Shown here: in pieces, positions 1 through 4,949 of the stretch
Position numbering within the stretch: the stretch's first letter is position 1
How the letters are laid out: every line of letters starts with the position of its first letter
NCBI GenBank assembly: GCA_038239195.1
Contig: JBBSEZ010000568.1
Span: 1-5,434, forward strand
Direction of reading: 5' to 3'
DNA length: 5,434 nt
Source of the DNA: JBBSEZ01 sp038239195
Lineage (GTDB): Bacteria > Planctomycetota > Planctomycetia > Gemmatales > Gemmataceae
Made by a program: the position numbers and the translations under genes
Notes under the pieces: model-generated
The model's database searches: none
Told to the model about the DNA's origin: nothing
Seen by the model: only the letters and a program-made list of their open reading frames with translations

Positions 1-414
<414 letters not shown>

Positions 415-463
415 GGCGCCTCCGGGCGGTGCAACGCTTCATCGCGAGCGCTGGCTTGCCGTC

Positions 464-492
464 ATTCTCTTGCCTTTTCGCCCTGTTGACAA
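464..492 (-). promoter_or_regulatory. Candidate sigma70-like promoter for the MoxR gene
   Basis: On the minus strand a -35-like TTGTCA (487-492) is separated by 17 bases from a -10-like GAGAAT (464-469). These match the consensus at 5/6 and 4/6 positions. Transcription would start near position 457, giving a leader of about 43 bases before the MoxR ATG at 414. The -35 box overlaps a plus-strand TTGACA (486-491) that could serve the divergent metallopeptidase gene. This is a motif match only. Confidence 0.4.
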
Positions 493-520
493 CGCCTTCC
501 CCGCCGCGCAGCATGGAAGC

Positions 521-961
521 ATGAAACGGATGAGCCTGCGCAAGTTCGGCCGCATCGTCGCTCGCGTCATGGAGACGCTGCCCGAGGGGCTCTTGCCGTA
601 TCTCGACAACGTCGTCGTGGACGTCCAGGAGGAGCCGGACCTCCAAACGCTGCGCGGCGCCGGCCTGACCGACGAGGAAATCGAGGAAGGGGAGTCGCTG
701 TACGGCCTGTTCGACCCCCTGGCGCTGCCCAGCGACTGGAGCGCCGACGCGGTCGATACGCAGGACATGCTGCATCGCCTACTGATCTTCAAGCGGCCGT
801 TGGAGGAGGACTTTCGCGGGCGGAAACTGCTGCTCGAGATCCGCAAGACGGTGATCCACGAACTGGCCCATCACTTCGGGTACTCGGAGCGCGATCTGGA
901 CCGCTTCGAGGCCACGCCCGACCCATTCGGGGATGGGTGGGAGGAGTGGCTGGGGAAGTGA
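521..961 (+). CDS. Minimal zincin-like metallopeptidase family protein (DUF1025-like)
   Basis: This small acidic cytoplasmic protein of 146 residues resembles the Zincin_1/DUF1025 family (PF06262), a compact fold with an HExxHxxG metal site. The zinc motif HELAHHFG lies at residues 113-120: H113 and H117 would bind the metal and E114 would be the general base. E123 stands three residues after G120, where I recall family members having an acidic third ligand. The N-terminal part (RIVARVMETLP, LDNVVVDVQEEP) and the middle (LYGLFD) also fit the family, as does the length. There is no signal peptide. ATG 521 opens the reading used here. ATG 530 is a serious alternative because GGAAG (515-519) sits 10 bases before it but only 1 base before 521. 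The open frame extends back to 389, but that part overlaps the divergent MoxR start. Physiological substrates of the family are largely unknown. Confidence 0.85.
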   Translation: MKRMSLRKFGRIVARVMETLPEGLLPYLDNVVVDVQEEPDLQTLRGAGLTDEEIEEGESLYGLFDPLALPSDWSADAVDTQDMLHRLLIFKRPLEEDFRGRKLLLEIRKTVIHELAHHFGYSERDLDRFEATPDPFGDGWEEWLGK

Positions 962-999
962 TCCGCCTTTCCGGCCGGGTTCAAACGCGGGTAACACTT

Positions 1000-1081
1000 G
1001 GCGAGCGGGGGGCGTGAGCCACCTGTTGGCGCAAGTACAACCGTCGCAAGGAGAACAGGGGGCTTACGCCCCCCGCTCGCC
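1000..1081. repeat. Head-to-head pair of REP-like palindromic elements (copy 1)
   Basis: Two copies of a 28-base element face each other. The plus-strand copy (1000-1027) starts GGCGAGCGGGGGGCGTGAGC, and its partner on the minus strand (1081-1054) starts GGCGAGCGGGGGGCGTAAGC. They match at 26 of 28 positions and are separated by 26 bases. Each has a GGCGAGC head followed by a small palindrome; in the minus copy this is GGGGGC-loop-GCCCCC. The pair fills the gap between the convergent metallopeptidase and HEAT lipoprotein genes, and could fold into one long stem as a two-way transcription end or mRNA stabiliser. A related pair lies at 4062-4121. The structure is read directly; the REP-like name and function are inferred. 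Confidence 0.8.
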
Positions 1082-1086
1082 GCCGA

Positions 1087-1111
1087 CCGCGTCCCCGCGA
1101 GGCAGACGCGG
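1087..1111. terminator. Possible GC-rich hairpin at the convergent gene junction
   Basis: CCGCGT (1087-1092) and ACGCGG (1106-1111) can pair across a 13-base loop. This lies 15 bases beyond the stop codon of the HEAT lipoprotein gene in its direction of reading. No U-tract follows on either side in the required order, so it is not a canonical intrinsic terminator. It is listed only as a candidate 3'-end structure beside the larger palindrome pair. Confidence 0.25.
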
Positions 1112-1125
1112 CAAAAACGAGAGCG

Positions 1126-2997
1126 TCAGCGGCGGGCCTGGATGGCGGCGATGGCTGCCTTGGTGGCCTGCACCACTCCGGCGCCAGTGCGCCCTTCTCC
1201 TTCGGCCTTCTTCAACGCCGCCTGGAGCCCGGGGAGGTTCTTGGCGGTGCCCACTGCTTTGAGCACCCGGCAAGCCGTTGTCCGCGGCTGCCAACCGTCT
1301 TCCTTCAGGGATTTCAGCACCTCCTCCTCGACCGACGGGCCAAACGCGATCAGCGCCTTCGCCGCTTCGTCCGCATAGAAGGGGCCCGCCAGTGTCTGCG
1401 CGAGGGCGGGGATGGCGCGCTTGTCCTTCAGCCGCGCCAGCGCCTGGATGAGCGGCGGCTTGTTTTGGATGGTCGCCAACGCCTCGTCCAGGATGGCCTC
1501 GATCAGCGTGGGGACCTCGGCGGGCGTGGCCCACGTTTTCAGCGCCTTGGCCGCGCCCTGCTTGTCGAAGCCGTCGCCGTCTTTCAACAGGTTCGCCATC
1601 AGCGCGGCAGCCTCGGCCTTGCGGGGGTGGTTCGCCTCCGCCAAGGCAAACCACTCCAGGGCCTTGCCTCGGCCGAGAGTTTTGGTGTCCTTCAGGCCCG
1701 CCAGGGCAGCGATGAAGCCATCGTCCTTCCCCTCCTTGCCGATGCGGCTCAACACGAGGGCCGCCTCCTCCCGCACTTTCTGGTCGCCGTGCTTGAGGTA
1801 CTTCCGCACCTCGTCCTCGACCATCGGCCCCATGAGGATGAGCGCCTTCGAGGCCTCCGCCCGCGTGAAGAACGAGGTCAGCAGGCCGGCCATCGGCGCC
1901 ACCGCGCGCTCGTCCTTCAGCCGCGCCAGCGTCTCGAGCAACGTCGGGCGGACCAGCCCCCCGGCGTCCTCCATCGCCTTGACCAGCCCCGGGACCTGCT
2001 CCTTGGTCGCCCACGTGGCCAGCGCGTCGGCCGCCTTCCCCGCCACCAGTCTGTCCCGGCCCAGGAGCAGTTTCTCCAGCTCCCGGGCCACTTCGGCCTG
2101 TCGGGCCGGATAGACCTTCGCCTTGGCCAGCGAGCCGGTCGCAACCAGCTGCTGCAACTGATTGCCCCCCAGCCATTCGACGGCCTGATCGTAGCTCTCC
2201 GGCCCCATCCGGCCGCCGCGCGTTTGGATCTTGGGGAGGGGGGGCTCGCCCTTCGGGACCTCGGCCCTGGTCGATTTCCCGAGCCGTTGCAGGACGTGGG
2301 CCGCCTCTTTCTGCACGTGCAGGCGGTCGTGCTTGAGGTATTTCCGCACCTCGGCCTCGACCATCGGCCCCATGAGGATGAGCGCCCGCGAGGCCTCTTT
2401 GCTCGGGATAGGCTCGGCCAGCAGTTCGGCCACCCGCCCGACCGCGCGCTCGTCCTTCAGCCGGGCCAGGGCTGCCAGCGTGTCCGGGCGGTAAAAGCCG
2501 TTGCGGGCATCCAACAACTCGAGCAGGGCGGGCACCTCCTCCTTGGTCGCCCAGATGGACAGCGGCTTCACGGCCTTACCCGCCACCAACAGGTTCCCGC
2601 GCAGCGCCAGCTTGCTCAGCTCGCGGGCGACCTCCGCCTGCCGGGGGGCGTAGGGCTCGGCCCGGCCCAGGGACTCGAGGGCGTTGAGCTGATCTCTCTG
2701 GCTGCCGCGCAGCCACGCGAGGGCCTGGTCGAAACTTTCCGGCCCAATCATTCCGAAGATGGTATCGACCTTCGGCAGGGGCGGTTCGCCCTTCGCGGGC
2801 CCCCCGTCCCCCTGCGGTGGTTGTTCGGGCCTCGCCGGAAGCGGCACCTCCACGAGGGGTGGGGCCGGGACGGGCGCGCTGGCAGGGCTTGGCTCCGGGG
2901 CAGGTTGGGAAGGACCACAGCCCGCCAGCAGAAAGGGCAGACCGCTCAGCGCGAGGAGAATGGCCGCAACTGCCCGATGGTCGATTGTTCGTCGCAT
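1126..2997 (-). CDS. HEAT-repeat lipoprotein with tandem 180-residue modules
   Basis: The 623-residue protein begins with a lipoprotein signal peptide: basic MRRTIDHR, a hydrophobic stretch, then lipobox LLAGC with the lipidated cysteine at 27. A Pro/Ala-rich spacer (about 28-68) follows. The rest is alpha-helical HEAT/PBS-like repeats in three blocks. Module 1 is about 69-248 and module 2 about 249-428; both open with KGEPPLPK and share RQAEVAREL, WATKE, LARLKDERAV and ALILMGPMVE. A third block (about 429-590) is diverged (WATPAEVP, ARLKDKRAI). HEAT solenoids are protein-binding scaffolds, so a membrane-anchored scaffold or assembly role is inferred; no catalytic motif is visible. ATG 2997 is preferred because AAGGGG sits about 7 bases upstream and the signal peptide starts there. 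A TTG nine codons earlier would only add a polar tail. Similar proteins are common in planctomycetes. The next gene upstream is divergent. Confidence 0.85.
   Translation of the reverse strand: MRRTIDHRAVAAILLALSGLPFLLAGCGPSQPAPEPSPASAPVPAPPLVEVPLPARPEQPPQGDGGPAKGEPPLPKVDTIFGMIGPESFDQALAWLRGSQRDQLNALESLGRAEPYAPRQAEVARELSKLALRGNLLVAGKAVKPLSIWATKEEVPALLELLDARNGFYRPDTLAALARLKDERAVGRVAELLAEPIPSKEASRALILMGPMVEAEVRKYLKHDRLHVQKEAAHVLQRLGKSTRAEVPKGEPPLPKIQTRGGRMGPESYDQAVEWLGGNQLQQLVATGSLAKAKVYPARQAEVARELEKLLLGRDRLVAGKAADALATWATKEQVPGLVKAMEDAGGLVRPTLLETLARLKDERAVAPMAGLLTSFFTRAEASKALILMGPMVEDEVRKYLKHGDQKVREEAALVLSRIGKEGKDDGFIAALAGLKDTKTLGRGKALEWFALAEANHPRKAEAAALMANLLKDGDGFDKQGAAKALKTWATPAEVPTLIEAILDEALATIQNKPPLIQALARLKDKRAIPALAQTLAGPFYADEAAKALIAFGPSVEEEVLKSLKEDGWQPRTTACRVLKAVGTAKNLPGLQAALKKAEGEGRTGAGVVQATKAAIAAIQARR
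1714..2793 (-). repeat. Two tandem 540-base coding modules inside the HEAT lipoprotein gene
   Basis: Bases 2793-2254 and 2253-1714 on the minus strand encode modules that align without gaps at an offset of exactly 540 bases. KGEPPLPK, RQAEVAREL, WATKE, LARLKDERAV and ALILMGPMVE all recur at a 180-codon spacing. DNA similarity is very high in places: about 65 bases beginning at 1792 and at 2332 differ at only a few positions. This points to an internal duplication that is recent relative to the third, diverged module, or to gene conversion between the two. Confidence 0.85.
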
Positions 2998-3069
2998 CCA
3001 CGGCCCCTTTGCCAATGGGGACAAGAACGTTCCGCCGCGGCTCGGCCCACAACCGCCCCGCGCTCACTC

Positions 3070-3098
3070 AGTATAGAAACTTGGCCGCCGCACGTCAC
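3070..3098 (-). promoter_or_regulatory. Candidate sigma70-like promoter for the HEAT lipoprotein gene
   Basis: On the minus strand GTGACG (3093-3098) and TATACT (3070-3075) stand 17 bases apart, matching the -35 and -10 consensus at 4/6 and 5/6 positions. Transcription would begin near 3063, leaving a leader of about 65 bases before the ATG at 2997. The A/T-containing -10 stands out against the GC-rich background. This is a motif match only. Confidence 0.5.
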
Positions 3099-3209
3099 TT
3101 GGTCGCCCCGCGCCACATTCGCTCGGCCAGGGGCCATAGAGAGAACGACGCCGGCAAGGCAGGACACGAGTCGGGGAGGGGTTGAGGCCCCAACAAGCCA
3201 CCCTTCACC

Positions 3210-3238
3210 TTGACGCCCTCTTCCCCCCAGCCTATACG
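3210..3238 (+). promoter_or_regulatory. Candidate sigma70-like promoter for the lipoprotein gene at 3326
   Basis: TTGACG (3210-3215) and TATACG (3233-3238) are separated by 17 bases, a 5/6 match to the -35 and a 4/6 match to the -10 consensus. The start of transcription would be near 3245, giving an 80-base leader that includes the palindrome at 3264-3275 and the Shine-Dalgarno at 3313-3320. The spacing is ideal and the direction fits the gene. Confidence 0.55.
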
Positions 3239-3263
3239 CGCCGCGCTCACCGTGAGGCCTTGT

Positions 3264-3275
3264 CGAGGCGCCTCG
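3264..3275. promoter_or_regulatory. 12-base perfect palindrome in the predicted leader (operator-like)
   Basis: CGAGGCGCCTCG is a perfect palindrome without a loop, about 20 bases downstream of the predicted plus-strand transcription start. Lack of a loop favours a site for a dimeric DNA-binding protein over an RNA hairpin. In GC-rich DNA a palindrome this long can arise by chance, so the regulatory role is a guess. Confidence 0.25.
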
Positions 3276-3325
3276 CGATTGGCTGGCCTTCTACCTGCTC
3301 GACGCCGTTCGGGGAAGGAGCCGGG

Positions 3326-4042
3326 ATGATGCGCAAGCCCTGGTGGTTGGTGATCTCGTTGGGCCTGTCCGGTTGCATCACCACCAGCGGGTTCAACCGC
3401 AGCGCGCTGGACGCGCGCCTCCACGAGGAGGCCGCCAAGGTCACCGACGCCGACATCAAGCAGATCCAGACGTTCAAGGGCCAACTCCGCTTCCCGTGTC
3501 GCATCGCCGTCGCGCTCCGGACCGGCTCGGGCGACTGGCGCTGGGCGCCCAAGGACCGCCAGGCCATGGACGCCTGGGCCACCTCGCTGCGCCAGGAAGG
3601 CATCGCCTCCGACGTGATCTTCATGTCGGCCATGTTCGTGCAAGGCGAGGGCCACAAGGAGTTGCGCGCCTCGGCGGCCAAGTACGGCGCCGACGCCCTG
3701 CTGGTCGTCAAGGGAACGGCCGTGACGGCGAGCCGGCTGAACCCCGCGGCGCTGTTCAACGTCACCGTCATCGGCGGGCTCGTCGTGCCGGGCAGTCACC
3801 GCGACGCGCTCTTCCTGATGGAGGGCGGGCTCATCGACGTCAACAACGGCTTCCTGTATGCGTCGATGGAGACGGAGGGCCAGGGCAGCACGCTGGCGCC
3901 GACGTTCATCATCGAGGAGAAGGACGCCATCGAGCGGGCCAAGCAGGAGGCGCTGAAGGGGTTTGGGCCGGAGCTGCTGCTCCGGCTGCGCAACCTGCGG
4001 ACGAGGTGCTCGCCTGCGGCGCCGCTGGTTCGCAATCGCTGA
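3326..4042 (+). CDS. Putative lipoprotein, uncertain family (weakly rhombotarget/GNA1162-like)
   Basis: The 238-residue protein has a short SPase II signal peptide (MMRKPWWLVI..., lipobox LSGC, lipidated cysteine 17), so it is probably membrane-anchored and exported. The mature part is mixed alpha/beta. A strand-like segment RIAVALRT (59-66) precedes a helix, then DVIFMSAMFV (96-105), and YGADALLVVKGTAV (120-133) looks like another core strand. ALFNVTVIGGLVVPG (142-156) and DVNNGFLYASMETEG (171-185) come next, followed by a charged amphipathic helix (about 197-224). This layout faintly recalls rhombotarget-type and GNA1162-like lipoproteins (the 'GADALLVV ... VPG' segment), but I cannot confirm the link. 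GGAAGGAG (3313-3320) lies 5 bases before ATG 3326 and 8 before ATG 3329; either may be used. No catalytic residues are evident. The gene is divergent from the HEAT lipoprotein gene. Confidence 0.8.
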   Translation: MMRKPWWLVISLGLSGCITTSGFNRSALDARLHEEAAKVTDADIKQIQTFKGQLRFPCRIAVALRTGSGDWRWAPKDRQAMDAWATSLRQEGIASDVIFMSAMFVQGEGHKELRASAAKYGADALLVVKGTAVTASRLNPAALFNVTVIGGLVVPGSHRDALFLMEGGLIDVNNGFLYASMETEGQGSTLAPTFIIEEKDAIERAKQEALKGFGPELLLRLRNLRTRCSPAAPLVRNR

Positions 4043-4061
4043 TCGAGGGCGGCGTTGACAG

Positions 4062-4121
4062 GGTGAGTCGCCGGCTTTACGCCGGCGGCCTGGACGGCGG
4101 GCATAAAGCCCGCCGCTCGCC
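4062..4121. repeat. Head-to-head pair of REP-like palindromic elements (copy 2)
   Basis: The plus-strand element begins GGTGAGT at 4062 and holds the hairpin CGCCGGC-TTTAC-GCCGGCG (4069-4087). The minus-strand element begins GGCGAGCGG at 4121 and holds CGGCGGGC-TTTAT-GCCCGCCG (4115-4095 read on that strand). Their GGYGAGY heads and TTTAY loops match each other, and the heads match the pair at 1000-1081. The pair sits 19 bases after one stop codon and 24 before the convergent one, so it probably forms the 3' ends of both transcripts. No U-run accompanies either hairpin. Confidence 0.8.
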
Positions 4122-4145
4122 AGCCTTGGCGCTGCGCGAAATCGT

Positions 4146-4583
4146 TCAGAAACTCAGCGCGAACGTGCGTGCCGGCCCGTCGAGGGTGAGCACACCCTGG
4201 AGCAGAACGTCGAGGCCGACGAGCACCTCGACGCTCGGGGCAGCGTGGCCCAGTTCGGTGACCTGGAGGTGAGAGCCCGTGAAGAATGGAGAGGAACTGA
4301 TCGGATGCAAGATGCTCAGGCTTATCTCGTAGACGTTGACGAACACGAGGCCACCCGCTGTGTGCGTCGAGGCCGAGCCAGAAGGAGAGAGGCCCAGCGC
4401 CTGCAACACGCGCGGAGCGACGGCTGTGACGTCGGCGCCGGTATCCAGGACGCCGCGAACGAGGACTGACCGAGGGATTGGTTGGCCGATGACCTGAAGG
4501 TCCTGGCAGCGGCCCACGTCCAGCCCGATCATCGCGTTCATGAGCAGACCATCGGGGAGGACAGGAAAGGTCACGGGAGGCAT
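4146..4583 (-). CDS. Single-domain retropepsin-like aspartic protease
   Basis: This 145-residue protein carries the signature of retroviral-type aspartic proteases. Catalytic loop VLDTGADVTAVAP lies at about 45-57, with the nucleophile pair from two subunits expected to be D47. A flap-like Gly-rich turn THTAGG is at about 73-78, and the closing VEVLVGLDVLL (118-128) fits the hydrophobic-Gly motif that packs against the active site. Retropepsins work as homodimers, and the length suits one subunit. There is no signal peptide or membrane segment, so it is probably cytoplasmic. GGGGAG about 9 bases upstream supports ATG 4583. The start overlaps the DUF5678-like gene by 13 bases, so translation is likely coupled. 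From family knowledge such pairs recur in planctomycetes and cyanobacteria. The substrate is unknown, and whether the protein is an active protease is not shown. Confidence 0.85.
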   Translation of the reverse strand: MPPVTFPVLPDGLLMNAMIGLDVGRCQDLQVIGQPIPRSVLVRGVLDTGADVTAVAPRVLQALGLSPSGSASTHTAGGLVFVNVYEISLSILHPISSSPFFTGSHLQVTELGHAAPSVEVLVGLDVLLQGVLTLDGPARTFALSF

Positions 4584-4867
4584 CGCCGGTAGCTCCCCGT
4601 TCGGATCGTCCTCTCCCAGCGCGCGATCTGGTGCGCCAGCATGGGCACTAAACCGAACCGCTGCGTCCCAACACTCATCGCCTCTCGTCGCGTGTCCCAG
4701 ATGCCGATGATCTCCTCGCCTTTGATGAGGACGTAACGCCCCTCGTGCCCCTCGGCCAGCAGGCGGGGCCGCTCGCGCTTGTAGGTGGCCCACTCCGGCG
4801 CAATCGGGCTACCCGGCTGCATGTCCCCGAGGGGCCCCAGCCCATCCGCAGCCGATAGGTCGCTCAT
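4571..4867 (-). CDS. DUF5678-like small protein upstream of the aspartic protease
   Basis: The 98-residue cytoplasmic protein contains, at about 25-82, the pattern of the DUF5678 family: a helix with YKRERPRLLAEGHEG, strands YVLIKGEEIIGIWDT (45-59), a helix REAMSVGTQRFG and the ending PMLAHQI. The function of this family is unknown. The small alpha/beta domain and its constant pairing with retropepsin-like genes suggest a partner, regulator or substrate, which is inference. A very strong Shine-Dalgarno, GGAGGAGG (4873-4880), lies 5 bases before ATG 4867 and settles the start. The first 22 residues (Gly/Pro/Asp-rich) appear disordered. The gene starts 15 bases after the desaturase stop and its end overlaps the protease gene, so one transcript is likely. 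Confidence 0.8.
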   Translation of the reverse strand: MSDLSAADGLGPLGDMQPGSPIAPEWATYKRERPRLLAEGHEGRYVLIKGEEIIGIWDTRREAMSVGTQRFGLVPMLAHQIARWERTIRTGSYRRCLP

Positions 4868-4872
4868 CTCAA

Positions 4873-4880
4873 CCTCCTCC
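4873..4880 (-). promoter_or_regulatory. Strong Shine-Dalgarno of the DUF5678-like gene
   Basis: GGAGGAGG, a nearly complete anti-16S match, sits 5 bases before ATG 4867 within the 15-base gap after the desaturase stop. It fixes the start and suggests efficient translation from a shared mRNA. Confidence 0.8.
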
Positions 4881-4882
4881 GG

Positions 4883-4949
4883 TCAGGACAGGATCCCGTT
4901 CCGGGCACGACGCGGCGACGTCGCGACGCCTGGCTCGATTTTGTCCTGA
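4883..4949. repeat. Inverted repeat spanning the 3' end of the desaturase gene
   Basis: TCAGGACA (4883-4890), which includes the desaturase stop codon, is the exact inverse of TGTCCTGA (4942-4949). The bases flanking the arms also partly match. Between them lie a 10-base perfect palindrome GCGACGTCGC (4915-4924) and a small CCCG-TTC-CGGG hairpin (4895-4905). The stretch encodes the atypical C-terminal tail. It might be an mRNA structure between the desaturase and the next gene, or the remains of a small inserted element. Confidence 0.4.

Larger units (their letters stand above)
2998..3325. other. Divergent intergenic region between two lipoprotein genes
   Basis: No gene is convincing in these 328 bases. 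The region holds the Shine-Dalgarno sequences of both flanking genes, one candidate promoter in each direction and a 12-base perfect palindrome at 3264-3275, all listed separately. The plus-strand frame is open from 3182 into the gene starting at 3326. That stretch looks like leader: it lacks a signal-peptide character and contains the predicted plus-strand promoter. Nothing else clear is visible. Confidence 0.6.

Noticed and set aside
486..514. A plus-strand promoter TTGACA-N17-CAGCAT for the metallopeptidase gene, which would give a leaderless mRNA
   Set aside because: The -35 is perfect but the -10 matches at only 3 of 6 positions, so it is too weak to list as a feature.
1000..1111. A CRISPR array
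   Set aside because: Only an inverted pair of repeats is present; there are no regularly spaced direct repeats and no cas genes.
1064..2176. A 370-codon minus-strand frame overlapping the HEAT gene
   Set aside because: Gly/Arg/Ala-rich translation without motifs; an out-of-frame shadow in GC-rich DNA.
1465..3213. A 582-codon open frame on the plus strand antisense to the HEAT lipoprotein gene
   Set aside because: It is Arg/Gln/Leu/Gly-rich low-complexity protein with no domain, mirrors the codon bias of the minus-strand gene and even repeats with the module duplication. The minus-strand frame has a signal peptide, Shine-Dalgarno and clear HEAT repeats.
3095..3799. A 234-codon minus-strand frame overlapping the lipoprotein gene and the intergenic region
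   Set aside because: His/Gly/Arg-rich composition typical of antisense shadows and no plausible ribosome site or domain.
3343..4272. A 309-codon plus-strand frame over the lipoprotein gene and beyond
   Set aside because: Arg/Gly-rich, no motif, crosses the palindrome pair and the convergent gene; the other frame has a Shine-Dalgarno and a lipobox.
4584..4793. An N-terminal extension of the aspartic protease to 4793
   Set aside because: It lies wholly within the DUF5678-like gene in another frame, is Arg/Gly/His-rich, and ATG 4583 has a good Shine-Dalgarno.
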